A DNA stretch of 64,000 nt. It comes from Paracoccaceae bacterium. Lineage in GTDB: Bacteria > Pseudomonadota > Alphaproteobacteria > Rhodobacterales > Rhodobacteraceae. Under the pieces are notes generated by a model. It saw only the letters and a list, made by a program, of their open reading frames with translations. It searched no databases and was not told where the DNA came from. Positions 26,985 through 36,244 of this stretch are shown piece by piece. Position 1 is the stretch's first letter; each line of letters opens with the position of its first letter. The DNA is taken from positions 116,701 through 180,700 of the forward strand of contig JAJEBQ010000049.1 in assembly GCA_022822495.1 (NCBI GenBank), given 5' to 3'. A program made the translations under genes and the position numbers.

Positions 26985-27854
26985 ATGGCCCCATCGTTTG
27001 ATATTGAATCCTGTACGCTTCCCCCCAAACCCGGAGTAGGGTTCAAAAACCAACATTTTAAAGACATCCTTGAACATTCTGGTGATGTCGCTTGGTTCGA
27101 AATTCATGCCGAAAACTATATGGGTGATGGTGGACGACCTTTAGCCCAACTCAATCACCTACGAGAAAAGTTCCCTATTTCATGTCATGGTGTCGGCCTG
27201 TCCATAGGGGGCGAAGACCCATTGGATAAAAACCACCTGAGGCGCTTGAAAAAGTTGCTTGCATGGCTGGAGCCAGTTGTTTTTTCTGAACATCTGGCGT
27301 GGTCAACTCATGAGGGTCATTATTTCAATGATCTATTGCCGCTTCCCTACAATGATACAACTCTTGAAAACGTAGCCTCACATATTCATCAGGTTCAGGA
27401 AGCCTTACAACGACCAATGTTATTGGAAAACCCATCAAATTACCTGGAGTTTAAAGAAAGTACATATAGCGAGGTTGATTTTATCAAGGAGATTGCCAAA
27501 CAAACCGGTTGTTTCTTGCTTCTGGATGTCAATAATGTTTATGTTTCTTCCGAAAACAGAGGATTTGATCCCCATCAATACTTGGATGATTATCCTTTGA
27601 ATCTGATCCGTGAGATACATCTTGGTGGACATGAGGTAGAAAGCGAGGCGGGAAAGCCAGATCTTCTGATTGATAATCATGCCTCAGAAGTGGTGGATCC
27701 AGTCTGGCGTTTATATGAGTACCTTATTGGCCAAACTGGAGCCCTTCCAACCTTGATTGAGTGGGACAATGATTTGCCGGATTGGAAAAAACTTTTATCC
27801 GAAGCTACCAAAGCCAATTACATTTTAAACGGGTTAACTTCTAAAGCAGCATGA
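26985..27854 (+). CDS. bufB1: MNIO enzyme, DUF692 (bufferin-modifying)
   Basis: A 289-residue TIM-barrel multinuclear non-haem iron oxidase that modifies cysteines of the precursor made by the gene before it. Metal-site segments typical of the family are all present: FEIHAENYMGDGG, ISCHGVGLSIGG, FSEHLAWS, LLENPSNYLEF, LLLDVNNVYVSS, REIHLGGHE and LIEWDNDLP. The size is normal for DUF692. It overlaps the next gene by 4 bases (ATGA), so enzyme and partner are made together. MbnB of methanobactin biosynthesis is the best-known relative, but the DUF2282 precursor and DUF2063 partner place this one in the bufferin branch. Confidence 0.9.
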   Translation: MAPSFDIESCTLPPKPGVGFKNQHFKDILEHSGDVAWFEIHAENYMGDGGRPLAQLNHLREKFPISCHGVGLSIGGEDPLDKNHLRRLKKLLAWLEPVVFSEHLAWSTHEGHYFNDLLPLPYNDTTLENVASHIHQVQEALQRPMLLENPSNYLEFKESTYSEVDFIKEIAKQTGCFLLLDVNNVYVSSENRGFDPHQYLDDYPLNLIREIHLGGHEVESEAGKPDLLIDNHASEVVDPVWRLYEYLIGQTGALPTLIEWDNDLPDWKKLLSEATKANYILNGLTSKAA

Positions 27855-28600
27855 AGCCGTACAATGGGGATTTCGTTGAGGCAGTTCTGAAGCCCTATGA
27901 ACCTGTTCCCTCCAATTTAAAAATACCACATGATAATATTGGAAGAAGATTTTCTGTCTATCGTAACAATGTTGTAGCGAGTTTAATTGAAAGTTTGGAG
28001 GTCGCTTTCCCAGTCATAAAGAAACTGGTTGGTGATGAATTTTTTCAAGCTATGGCCGCCCTCTATGTCAGGCAGTATCCTCCCAGTTCTCCGCTAATGA
28101 TGTTTTATGGGAATAAACTACCTGAATTTCTTAAATCATTCCAGCCTGTACAACATCTCCCTTATCTTCACGATACAGCACAATTGGAATTTTTACTACG
28201 AGAATCATATCATGCAGGTGATCCAGAGCAGGTTGATCCAGAGGTTCTGGTAAAACTTACACCAGAGGAGCAGGTGCAAACCTGTCTGGAATTTAACCCT
28301 GCTGTCAAATTATTATTCTCGCAGTACCCTGTTGCCAGTATTTGGGAGGCGAATGTCAATAACGGACCAAAACCTAAGCCCGTTGAAGAATATGTGATAA
28401 TAGTTCGTCCCGAGTTTGATCCCTATCCAATAAATATGTCTCAGGGAGGATTTTATTTTATTCAGGCTTTAATGAAAGGAAACACGATCGGACAGGCTTG
28501 TGAAATGACTCTTTTTCATTCGAATGATTATAAATTTGATCTGACTGAATTATTTCGCTTATTACTTACAACGAATTCAATAGGCAAAGTTGTAAGGTAG
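27851..28600 (+). CDS. bufC1: DUF2063 partner protein (BufC-like)
   Basis: A 249-residue protein with the N-terminal DUF2063 putative DNA-binding-like domain: RFSVYRNNVVASLIESLEVA, FPVIKKLVGDEFFQAMAALYV and YLHDTAQLEFLLRESYHA. The C-terminal half resembles the MbnC-type substrate-recognition fold. In known systems it forms a complex with the DUF692 enzyme and presents the precursor leader; the DNA-binding label is a database guess. The 4-base overlap with the enzyme gene supports complex formation. The start codon ATG lies in the ATGA overlap. Confidence 0.87.
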   Translation: MKPYNGDFVEAVLKPYEPVPSNLKIPHDNIGRRFSVYRNNVVASLIESLEVAFPVIKKLVGDEFFQAMAALYVRQYPPSSPLMMFYGNKLPEFLKSFQPVQHLPYLHDTAQLEFLLRESYHAGDPEQVDPEVLVKLTPEEQVQTCLEFNPAVKLLFSQYPVASIWEANVNNGPKPKPVEEYVIIVRPEFDPYPINMSQGGFYFIQALMKGNTIGQACEMTLFHSNDYKFDLTELFRLLLTTNSIGKVVR

Positions 28601-28676
28601 TGTAAAATTTAGTAATCTGATCTTGTAGATAATTATGTAAATTATGTATTAGGGATTGACCCTGGAAGGTGGTTAT

Positions 28677-29231
28677 ATGTCACTCGTGAGATTTGTTAAT
28701 TGTGTTTTTGCCTGGATAGATGAAAATCTTTCAGATTGGTTCCTACCGTCTCTTGCTCGGCTTTATTTTGCGGGAATACTCCTAATCTATTATCTTAATT
28801 CAGCTCTGACGAAGTTTGGGGATGGATTGTTTTCATTGAGTGCAGGAGCTTATGTTCAAATTTTTCCGAAAGCGATGGAAAGAGTTGGTTACAATGAAAG
28901 TGAGTTAAGTTTTTTTCATGATCTTGTCGTATTTTTGGGAACCTACGCTGAAATCATTCTTCCTCTGCTAATTATTATCGGATTGTTAACAAAATTGGCC
29001 GCTGTCGGGATGATTGGTTTTGTCATTGTACAAAGTGTTGTTGATATAACCGGGCATGGTTTGTCAGGCAAAAGTGTGGGGGCGTGGTTTGATGGGGCCC
29101 CTGATTCAATAATCTTTGATCAAAGAGCTCTGTGGATTTTCTTACTAGTGTTCATCTTCTTGAAAGGTGCCGGACCTATTTCGGTTGATAAGTTATTGAT
29201 GAAACGGAATATCCTTCCATCCAAGTTTTAG
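28677..29231 (+). CDS. DoxX family membrane protein
   Basis: A 184-residue integral membrane protein with four hydrophobic spans (LARLYFAGILLIYYL, HDLVVFLGTYAEIILPLLIIIG, AVGMIGFVIVQSVV and ALWIFLLVFIFL). The ATG at 28677 has a GGAAGGTGG ribosome-binding site and is preferred over the in-frame ATG 21 bases upstream. DoxX-family proteins often form the fourth gene of bufferin operons, where they may help redox chemistry or handling of the modified peptide at the membrane; this is inference from context. It is 76 bases after the DUF2063 gene and ends the operon, just before a MITE-like element. Confidence 0.85.
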   Translation: MSLVRFVNCVFAWIDENLSDWFLPSLARLYFAGILLIYYLNSALTKFGDGLFSLSAGAYVQIFPKAMERVGYNESELSFFHDLVVFLGTYAEIILPLLIIIGLLTKLAAVGMIGFVIVQSVVDITGHGLSGKSVGAWFDGAPDSIIFDQRALWIFLLVFIFLKGAGPISVDKLLMKRNILPSKF

Positions 29232-29238
29232 TTTTTTA

Positions 29239-29512
29239 GGGAATTATATACAAAATTTCCATAACCCCTTCTCAACCTCATATGCGTGCCGACTTCAATG
29301 TGTTTTCACAACAGATAGGAGGATCAATCATGATCCACTACCTACAACTGAAAGCGTTTGGTCTTTAGATTAAGGTAACGATAACACGGATTGACCTGAA
29401 AAGGCTGAATTAATCCGTAGTTGTGGGGAAGGGTTGTAAAACGAGGGCTATCCATGTTCGGGATAGAGTATTAATTTATGAAAAGATTATGGCACCTTTG
29501 TATATAATTACC
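29239..29512. mobile_element. MITE-like element with 28-bp terminal inverted repeats
   Basis: The ends of this 274-base non-coding stretch are inverted copies of each other: bases 29239-29266 and the complement of 29512-29485 match at 23 of 28 positions without gaps, around a shared core AATTATATACAAA and CCATAA. Between them there is no reading frame of note. This is the layout of a small non-autonomous transposable element. No clear target-site duplication was seen. A third, slightly shortened copy of the same end is at 31767-31789. This also accounts for the gene-free interval 29232-29548. Confidence 0.55.
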
Positions 29513-29548
29513 TTTCAATAATTTTTTCTGAATTGGGTAACCAAATAA

Positions 29549-30568
29549 TCATTTAAGTCGAAAACTGGAGACCGGTGGAGAAGGAGCCTCTTGCTGGGAA
29601 TCAGGTTCATATTCTGTTGCCAAGTCGGGGGTCGGGTCAAAGCCCAGTTCACTTGCCATCTGAGGCAAATCAAGAGCTTTAATTCCCTTGTCTTTCCACC
29701 TGCCTTTCTGTGTATCCGTAAATGCCGGGGCAACAAAAAGGTGTTCAATATCAGGCGGCCGGGACAGGCCGTTCAGATCATAAAGGCTGGCCAGGGAGTT
29801 TTCAAAATAGGAACCCGATTTGGTAAATGTATCAAACTTTCCGGCATTCCTCTTGCAACTGGCAACCTTGCACGCAACAGCCTCTGCAAAAGGTTGATCA
29901 GCCATGTCAGCAAAGACATCAACTTCCGGACCATGGACAGTCTGGACATTGTACAAGCCTCCACAGGCCCGTATTCCAATCTCCTGAAAGCGCTGATCCT
30001 CAAAGAATTCCGCCGCAAGCCGTTCTAGATCAAGACCTTCATGACCAGTTGTCCGATGGAGTAACTGTGCAAACTTGACATTCGGTTTACCGCTACTCAG
30101 ACCTTGCAGGTTCAGCCCCAGCCTTTGGACCAGCAACTGGTGTCTTGTATCATTGTCTATGATACGATACCGGGACGGGGTTGTTTCCTCAGGACCATAA
30201 TTTTGTATGCCTTGAATCATTTGGAGATGTTGCTCCAGCATGACCAAATTTCGTTCGACTGTCTTTTGCCATTCGTATTTACCTAACGCTTTGATTTTAT
30301 CCGGCTGGTTAAAAATCTCTGTGCGAGGGACACCGCCAGATTGACCGGCACATAGAATATGCAAGAGATTTTCGGCCTCAGGATTGAGTTCAACATAGGT
30401 CTTGTAATTGTAGGTTTCTTCGGGAGTCAACAAGGGGCGAAGCGATTCAAACTGCCAGAAATGGGGGCGCCAAACCTCATAACTGGTATAGACTAAATTC
30501 GGGTCTCTTCCCACAAGCCGGCCGAGGTTCATCAATGGCTGAAGAACAAGGAAAACTGGACGTTCCAC
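29549..30568 (-). CDS. Unknown protein, probably missing its true N-terminus
   Basis: An open frame of 339 codons that I do not recognise. Its base composition is visibly richer in G+C than the neighbours, suggesting transfer. The first 19 codons (30512-30568) lie antisense to an IS630 transposase remnant and are probably not native, so the original gene was likely cut at the 5' end. In the second half, LDLERLAAEFFEDQRFQEIG followed by GPEVDVFADM and FAEAVACKVASC resembles the order helix, Asp strand, Glu/Lys strand of PD-(D/E)xK nucleases; this is weak. LFVAPAFTDTQKGRWKDKGI lies further on. A restriction-like function is a guess from this and from the nearby Abi remnant. Confidence 0.45.
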   Translation of the reverse strand: MERPVFLVLQPLMNLGRLVGRDPNLVYTSYEVWRPHFWQFESLRPLLTPEETYNYKTYVELNPEAENLLHILCAGQSGGVPRTEIFNQPDKIKALGKYEWQKTVERNLVMLEQHLQMIQGIQNYGPEETTPSRYRIIDNDTRHQLLVQRLGLNLQGLSSGKPNVKFAQLLHRTTGHEGLDLERLAAEFFEDQRFQEIGIRACGGLYNVQTVHGPEVDVFADMADQPFAEAVACKVASCKRNAGKFDTFTKSGSYFENSLASLYDLNGLSRPPDIEHLFVAPAFTDTQKGRWKDKGIKALDLPQMASELGFDPTPDLATEYEPDSQQEAPSPPVSSFRLK

Positions 30569-30679
30569 TTCACACCGACATCGGCCTCCTGGATGAATGC
30601 CGTCGAAGGCTTCTTCTCCAAACTCGCTTGCCAGAGGCTCAAGAACGCCATCTTCAATTCACTTGATGTGGGTTCTTAG
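30512..30679 (+). mobile_element. IS630-family transposase remnant (C-terminal)
   Basis: Read on the plus strand in one frame, this stretch gives HKPAEVHQWLKNKENWTFHF, then TPTSASWMNAVEGFFSKLAC, QRLKNAIFNSLD and a stop at 30677-30679. The order FTPTSASWxNAVEGFFSKL and QRLK..IF.S is the C-terminal DDE region of IS630-type transposases (Glu being the last catalytic residue). The rest of the transposase is absent. It sits exactly between the Abi fragment and the GC-richer ORF, truncating both. Confidence 0.75.
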
Positions 30680-31030
30680 GGCAATCTCGATTCGTTCAAT
30701 TGCATCTAGTATAAGCAAACGTAATTTTCGGTCGAATTCGTAGAGTCTTTTGACATCCCCAAATCTGGTATTCTCCTGAAAGATATGCTTGTTTGTGCAA
30801 GGTTGTTCGAAAGATTTCCAGTAACCGCTCAACCGATAGTAGGATACAAATTCTAAAAAAATACTGGCTTCTTGTGAATTACCCATATCTATACCACGGT
30901 CTTCCAACTGATTGAGTTGATCAGTTATTGTTAATGACCGTTTGGTATATTGAATGGCGTTGACTCTAAAATTTAAATAAAAAAAATCCTGCCGGGATAC
31001 ATTTCTGGAACAGAAGTACCAACTTTGCAT
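30659..31030 (-). pseudogene. Abi family protein (AbiD/F-like), truncated
   Basis: The first 100 or so residues of an Abi_2 domain protein are recognisable: RSLTITDQLNQLEDRGI, FVSYYRLSGYWKSFEQP, then DVKRLYEFDRKLRLLILDAI and ERIEIALRTHI, where the frame ends. Whole proteins are about 300 residues, so roughly two thirds is lost, with the break meeting the IS630 remnant. The first 24 residues before IQYTKRS do not look like the family, so the start may also be altered. Abi proteins cause abortive infection in phage-attacked cells; this one should be inactive. Confidence 0.75.
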
Positions 31031-31302
31031 ACGCAGCAGGCTATGTTGGTTGTAAAAATAAGGTAAAATATCACGAAAGGCAATAGAAAATTACAAAAAC
31101 ACAAACCACTTCTCTTTTAATCCTTCCTTAATGGTTTTGGATTCTGATGGGAAATCATCAAACTCAGAGGTTTGACTCACAATCAACAGAACAGGATCAG
31201 CGACTGTTTGTGAGGTTGATGATTTTATGGAAAATGTAGAAGCAAGGAAGAACTAATAACCTAGTGGTGTAATCAATACAAAATGATCCTAATATAATAA
31301 CT

Positions 31303-31635
31303 TCAAACCAAGTTCTGACTGGCTTTTTCTGAAAATAAAAGGGTACTATTTGTATGAATTGAACCACTAGTCATCGCAAAAAGCTTGTTCTCAACCTCGG
31401 CACAATCAGCCGTCGGGTCATCAGAACGGTAAAAACCCGTGCACTGTGTCGCAAACTTGGCAATGATCGGCAGAAGTTCCGGGGGAATATCATTCACAAA
31501 ATTCTTGGAATTATCTTCTTTGACTCTTATAGGTAAGGTCATCGGGATTGCTCCTGTGATTTGTTCATACGCCATGTTATATTGACATTCCCGACCTTCC
31601 CATAAATCATCCATGTGACCGTTTCGGCAGTGCAA
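31303..31635 (-). CDS. Hypothetical protein, unrecognised
   Basis: A 110-codon open frame on the minus strand in an accessory patch. The middle part, VNDIPPELLPIIAKFATQC, looks like genuine protein sequence, while the N-terminus (five His/Cys-rich residues groups, MHCRNGHMDDLWEGRECQ) may be spurious; an internal ATG starting MTLPIRVKEDNSKN is an alternative start. There is no known motif. It could be a remnant of a longer gene. The adjacent 31031-31302 interval holds only a short stop-bounded frame (ADPVLLIVSQTSEFDDF) without a start codon, probably also debris. Confidence 0.35.
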   Translation of the reverse strand: MHCRNGHMDDLWEGRECQYNMAYEQITGAIPMTLPIRVKEDNSKNFVNDIPPELLPIIAKFATQCTGFYRSDDPTADCAEVENKLFAMTSGSIHTNSTLLFSEKASQNLV

Positions 31636-31766
31636 AATGAAAAACGAACACAGGCCTCAAACGAATCAATTCGAAAATAGCCAAAACACCAAAATCCGTC
31701 CGATTATAACAAATTTTGTCGCAATACCAGCTTTACACCCGATAAAAGATAAAACGACCAAATATC

Positions 31767-31789
31767 CATGGCACTATTGTATATAATCC
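31767..31789. repeat. Third copy of the MITE-like terminal repeat
   Basis: On the complementary strand this reads GG, then ATTATATACAA, two mismatches and GTGCCAT, matching the right end of the 29239-29512 element except for a 2-base deletion and the two mismatches. It has the same orientation as that right end. Together the repeats bracket the IS630/Abi/unknown-ORF segment, suggesting that this segment was carried or rearranged by the element. Confidence 0.5.
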
Positions 31790-31901
31790 TTTTTTTACGG
31801 TGAGTTTCGCTCATGTTGCTTTGCTGTACATAACACCTGTACAAATGGATGCACCACCAAACCCAACTTATGAAACATCAAATTGACGATTTTTACGTGT
31901 A

Positions 31902-33113
31902 TTACGAAAGTGCTTTACCCAGATTCCCTTCTACCTTGTCAAGAAAGCCTTCTGTTGTAAGCCAACTTTGATCAGGTCCCACAAGCAATGCCAAATCCTT
32001 GGTCATGAAACCACTCTCTACCGTATCAATAACAGTTTTTTCTAAAGTTTTGGCAAACTTTTCCAACTGGAAGTTTTCATCCAACTTGGCACGATGAAGC
32101 AAGCCACTAGTCCAGGCAAATATTGACGCAATGGAATTAGTAGATGTGGGCTGTCCGGCCTTATGCTGACGATAATGTCGAGTTACGGTCCCATGAGCTG
32201 CTTCGGATTCAACGATTTTACCATCTGGTGTCATTAACTTTGATGCCATGAGTCCAAGTGAACCATAACCTTGTGCAACCGTATCTGATTGAACATCACC
32301 ATCGTAATTTTTACAGGCCCAAACAAAACCACCACTCCATTTCAAAGCAGCGGCAACCATATCGTCAATGAGTCGATGTTCATAAAATATATTGGCTTTC
32401 CTGAACTTGTCCTCAAACTCACTCTCGTAGATTTCCTGAAAGATATCTTTAAAGCGACCATCATAGACCTTCATGATGGTATTTTTGGTTGATAAATAAA
32501 CTGGCCAGCCAAGCGACAGCCCATAATTTAGTGAAGCGCGAGCAAAGTCTTTTATTGATTCATCCAGGTTATACATACCCATGACAACACCGGATGAAGG
32601 AGATTTAAAGACTTCCTTTTCGATTACCTCACCATCTTCACCTTCGAATTTCATGGTGATTTTTCCTGCCCCCGGAAATCTGAAATCAGTTGCACGATAT
32701 TGATCCCCAAAAGCATGTCTTCCTATGACGATCGGCCTCGTCCATCCGGGTACCAATCGAGGTATATTATTACAAATAATGGGACTTCTGAATACGACAC
32801 CTCCAAGAATATTCCTGATGGTGCCATTTGGTGATCGGTACATTTTCTTGAGGCTGAACTCCTCAACACGTGCTTCATCTGGGGTAATTGTCGCACATTT
32901 TACACCGACACCAACTTCCTTAATCTTGTTTGCAGCATCTATGGTAATTTGATCGTCTGTTCGATCTCTCTCCTCAATTCCCAAATCGAAATAGAGAAGG
33001 TCAATATCCAGATAATCCAGAATTAATTTATCACGAATTTTTTGCCAAATAATTCGAGTCATTTCATCCCCATCAATCTCGACAACGGGATTGGCAACTT
33101 TAATTCGTGACAT
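31902..33113 (-). CDS. icd: NADP-dependent isocitrate dehydrogenase
   Basis: TCA-cycle enzyme converting isocitrate to 2-oxoglutarate, 403 residues, of the eukaryotic-like (type II) homodimeric class typical of alphaproteobacteria. The N-terminus [17 protein letters not shown], the [15 protein letters not shown] and [15 protein letters not shown] substrate segments, and the metal/NADP motif [19 protein letters not shown] are intact, as is [14 protein letters not shown]. In relatives this gene often lies close downstream of alaS; here about 5 kb of bufferin and mobile DNA intervene. It is transcribed towards that insertion. Confidence 0.96.
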   Translation of the reverse strand: MSRIKVANPVVEIDGDEMTRIIWQKIRDKLILDYLDIDLLYFDLGIEERDRTDDQITIDAANKIKEVGVGVKCATITPDEARVEEFSLKKMYRSPNGTIRNILGGVVFRSPIICNNIPRLVPGWTRPIVIGRHAFGDQYRATDFRFPGAGKITMKFEGEDGEVIEKEVFKSPSSGVVMGMYNLDESIKDFARASLNYGLSLGWPVYLSTKNTIMKVYDGRFKDIFQEIYESEFEDKFRKANIFYEHRLIDDMVAAALKWSGGFVWACKNYDGDVQSDTVAQGYGSLGLMASKLMTPDGKIVESEAAHGTVTRHYRQHKAGQPTSTNSIASIFAWTSGLLHRAKLDENFQLEKFAKTLEKTVIDTVESGFMTKDLALLVGPDQSWLTTEGFLDKVEGNLGKALS

Positions 33114-33191
33114 TCAAAACTCCTTTAACTCAGAAGGGCGTAAAATAGTTTGTAGAAAATCTAGGGCAGGAATAATAGTTTAGGAGGTGCT

Positions 33192-34643
33192 CTACCCGGC
33201 CAATGCATTCAGTGCTTTACGAATTCCATTTCCATAGTCAGGGCTGATTTTATCGTAATGACCAAGTACCCGATCTATAATATCTTGTGGCACTCCATTC
33301 ATCGCTTCGGCTGTGTTCTTATATAAACGAGCCTTTTGGTTACTATTCATGAGATTGTGCAACGCTCTGGGTTGGGAATAATCATCATTGCCATCACGAT
33401 GATCAAAGCGGGAAGCATCACCTGAAATTTTCAAGGGAGGTTCTTTGACAGAACTGGTTTCCTTGGGCCCATTAAATGAATTGGGTTCATAATAAGCATC
33501 AATTTCACTCGTGCTATGCCCAAAGAAATTCATTAAACCATCCTTGTGGTAGTGATGAACAGGACATTTGGGTCGATTCACTGGAAGTGCTTCATAGTGC
33601 GTTCCAAGCCTGTATCTGTGGGCATCGGCATAAGAAAAGATTCTGGATTGAAGAACTTTATCTGGGCTGAACCCTATACCTGGAACTATATTTGAGGGAC
33701 TGAATGCGGCCTGCTCAATTTCAGCGAAATAATTTTCAGGATTACGATTCAATTCCATAATCCCCACTTCAATGAGTGGGTAATCCCCATGTGGCCAGAC
33801 CTTGGTCAAGTCAAAGGGGTTGAAATTCATATCTTCAATATCGTCTTCTCCAATAACTTGAATACACATTTTCCACTTCGGATAATCACCATTTTCAATC
33901 GCCCCAAACAAGGCTTCCTGATATCCCTCACGTGTTTTACCGACCACCTGGGCAGCTTCCTCATTGGTATAGAATTCATGTCCCTGCAAGTTTTTGAAAT
34001 GGAATTTTACCCAAAATCTTTCACCATCATTATTCCAAAGGCTGTAGGTATGAGATCCATATCCATTCATATGCATGGGTGAAATCGGCAAACCACGATC
34101 GGACATCAATATTGTTACCTGATGGAGTGCTTCTGGTGATAGGGACCAATAGTCCCACATAGCCGTAGGTGATCGCAGGTTGGTTTTGGGGTGTCGCTTT
34201 TGGGTATGAATGAAATCTGGAAACTTATAAGGGTCCCTTAAAAAGAAAACGGGTGTATTGTTACCAACCATGTCCCAGTTGCCTTCATCAGTATAAAATT
34301 TCAAGGCAAATCCCCTGACATCTCGCTCATGATCAGCAGCACCCAATTCGCCAGCAACGGTGGAGAAGCGGGCAATTACTTCTGTTTGCTTACCAATTTC
34401 GGCGAAAATAGACGCTCTGGAATATTTGGAAATGTCATTGGTAATGGTTAATGTACCAAATGCTCCCCAGCCTTTGGCATGTACAACACGTTCAGGTATT
34501 CTCTCTCTATTTTGATGAGCCAACTTTTCAATAAGTTGATAATCCTGAAGTAAAACCGGACCTCTTTCACCTGCCGTGATAGCGTTTTGATTATCAGAAA
34601 CCGGCGCTCCTGCAGTCGTTGTTAAAGGTATATTTTGTGACAT
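33192..34643 (-). CDS. katA: Catalase (clade 3, small subunit)
   Basis: Haem catalase of 483 residues, cytoplasmic, dismutating hydrogen peroxide. The catalytic His is in [15 protein letters not shown]; the Asn and substrate channel are in [20 protein letters not shown]; the proximal haem ligand Tyr is in [20 protein letters not shown]. Length and the absence of a C-terminal flavodoxin-like domain place it in the small-subunit clade. Gene orientation matches icd with a 78-base gap. The intergenic region towards lipA (34644-34775) is divergent and holds both promoters; I see no clear OxyR site. Confidence 0.96.
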   Translation of the reverse strand: MSQNIPLTTTAGAPVSDNQNAITAGERGPVLLQDYQLIEKLAHQNRERIPERVVHAKGWGAFGTLTITNDISKYSRASIFAEIGKQTEVIARFSTVAGELGAADHERDVRGFALKFYTDEGNWDMVGNNTPVFFLRDPYKFPDFIHTQKRHPKTNLRSPTAMWDYWSLSPEALHQVTILMSDRGLPISPMHMNGYGSHTYSLWNNDGERFWVKFHFKNLQGHEFYTNEEAAQVVGKTREGYQEALFGAIENGDYPKWKMCIQVIGEDDIEDMNFNPFDLTKVWPHGDYPLIEVGIMELNRNPENYFAEIEQAAFSPSNIVPGIGFSPDKVLQSRIFSYADAHRYRLGTHYEALPVNRPKCPVHHYHKDGLMNFFGHSTSEIDAYYEPNSFNGPKETSSVKEPPLKISGDASRFDHRDGNDDYSQPRALHNLMNSNQKARLYKNTAEAMNGVPQDIIDRVLGHYDKISPDYGNGIRKALNALAG

Positions 34644-34775
34644 ATGATCCTTCCTCTTGGTAAGAAAAAAATATATTATATTTAAAAAATGTTCCCTTAA
34701 TGAATAATGGTGACTACCTATTACGGATTCAATTGAATCTGTCTAAAAATTCTAGCAATTTATATTTTATAAGCA

Positions 34776-35741
34776 ATGACTTCTTCAGACCTTTCGGTAC
34801 CAAAGTTAAGGCATCCGGAAAAAGCACATAGACAATCTCATCCTATATTGCGCAAACCAAGCTGGATAAGGGTCAAGGCTCCCACCTCCGAAGGATACAG
34901 GAAGACCAGAGATATTCTCCGGGGTAATAAGATTGTTACTGTTTGTGAAGAGGCTTCCTGTCCAAATGTTGGTGAATGCTGGAGCAAGAGCCACGCAACC
35001 TTCATGATTATGGGTGAAATCTGCACGAGAGGGTGCACCTTCTGCAATGTTGCCACTGGGAAACCTGATGCACTAGATCCCTTTGAACCAGGGCGAGTAG
35101 CGAATGCTGTGTCCAAACTTGGCTTAAGGCATGTGGTTGTTACAAGTGTTGATCGAGATGATCTGGAGGATGGTGGTGCCAAACATTTCGCAATGACAAT
35201 AAAAGCCGTAAAGCACAAAAACCCACAAACCACAGTCGAAATTTTAACTCCAGATTTTCTTCGATGTAAACCGAGTGCCCTTGAGATGGTTATTGATGCC
35301 ACACCAGATATTTTCAATCACAATCTGGAAACCGTACCAGCGCTTTATCCAACCGTACGACCGGGTGCCCGCTATTTTCATTCCCTACAACTGCTCTACC
35401 GGGTCAAGGAATTAGCGCCCACGATTTTTACCAAATCGGGAATTATGGTTGGTTTGGGTGAAGAAAAGAATGAAGTCATACAAATAATGGATGATCTACG
35501 ATCAGCCAATGTGGATTTTATAACCATTGGACAGTATCTCCAACCGACTCCAAAGCACCACCCTATTAAAACATTCATTACTCCGGATGAATTCAAAACA
35601 TATGAACGAATGGCTTATGGTAAGGGGTTTCTTATGGTTTCATCCAGCCCATTGACAAGGTCAAGTTATCATGCTGAAGAAGATTTTGACCGCTTGCGTG
35701 AAGCTAGATTCAAACAATTGCAGAATTCTATGCAGTTTTAA
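34776..35741 (+). CDS. lipA: Lipoyl synthase
   Basis: Radical SAM enzyme of 321 residues that inserts two sulfurs into octanoyl-protein to make lipoyl groups for 2-oxoacid dehydrogenases. Both clusters are visible: the auxiliary-cluster motif [13 protein letters not shown], and the radical SAM motif [15 protein letters not shown]. The C-terminal Ser ligand region is [14 protein letters not shown]. It is followed 29 bases later by a RatA/Coq10-type gene, the classic alphaproteobacterial pairing. The auxiliary cluster is consumed each turnover, linking it to the suf operon just downstream. Confidence 0.97.
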   Translation: MTSSDLSVPKLRHPEKAHRQSHPILRKPSWIRVKAPTSEGYRKTRDILRGNKIVTVCEEASCPNVGECWSKSHATFMIMGEICTRGCTFCNVATGKPDALDPFEPGRVANAVSKLGLRHVVVTSVDRDDLEDGGAKHFAMTIKAVKHKNPQTTVEILTPDFLRCKPSALEMVIDATPDIFNHNLETVPALYPTVRPGARYFHSLQLLYRVKELAPTIFTKSGIMVGLGEEKNEVIQIMDDLRSANVDFITIGQYLQPTPKHHPIKTFITPDEFKTYERMAYGKGFLMVSSSPLTRSSYHAEEDFDRLREARFKQLQNSMQF

Positions 35742-35770
35742 CTTGATTAGAACGTAATTCAGGAAAGAAC

Positions 35771-36214
35771 GTGCCCAAGCATAGTGAAGTAAGAAAGTTA
35801 CCCTTTTCGGCACGACAGATGTATGACCTGGTTGCCGATATCAAATCCTACCCCGAATTTATCCCTTGGTGTTCAGGTGCTCTGATTCGCTCCATACAAG
35901 AGGAGGGGAACAAGACCATCGTTGATGCCGATCTTTTGGTTTCCTTCAAAGTGTTTCACGAAAAATTCAGTTCGAAGGTGGAATTAATTCCTGATACAAT
36001 GGATATTAATATAAAATATCTTGAAGGCCCTCTGAAATATATGGAAAGTAAATGGGTATTTACGAAGGATAGTTTCGGGTGTACCATTGAATACCACGTT
36101 GATTTTGAGTTCAAATCACTAATTTTTCAAAAAATTGTTGGATTAATATTCCAGGAGGCAATGCAAAAAATTGTTGCTTCATTTGAGAAAAGGGCTACCG
36201 AGATATACACTTAG
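35771..36214 (+). CDS. RatA/Coq10-type START-domain protein
   Basis: A 147-residue polyketide cyclase/START-fold protein that starts with GTG after an AGGAAAG ribosome-binding site. The N-terminus LPFSARQMYDLVADIKSYPE and FIPWCSGALI and the C-terminus VDFEFKSLIFQKIVGLIFQE are strongly conserved in the Coq10/RatA family. In bacteria such proteins are annotated either as ubiquinone-binding chaperones or as the RatA toxin that blocks ribosome subunit association. The position after lipA and absence of a RatB partner favour the quinone-handling role in this lineage. Confidence 0.87.
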   Translation: MPKHSEVRKLPFSARQMYDLVADIKSYPEFIPWCSGALIRSIQEEGNKTIVDADLLVSFKVFHEKFSSKVELIPDTMDINIKYLEGPLKYMESKWVFTKDSFGCTIEYHVDFEFKSLIFQKIVGLIFQEAMQKIVASFEKRATEIYT

Positions 36215-36244
36215 CAAACAATAAAATTAAGGAGGGAATTAAAA

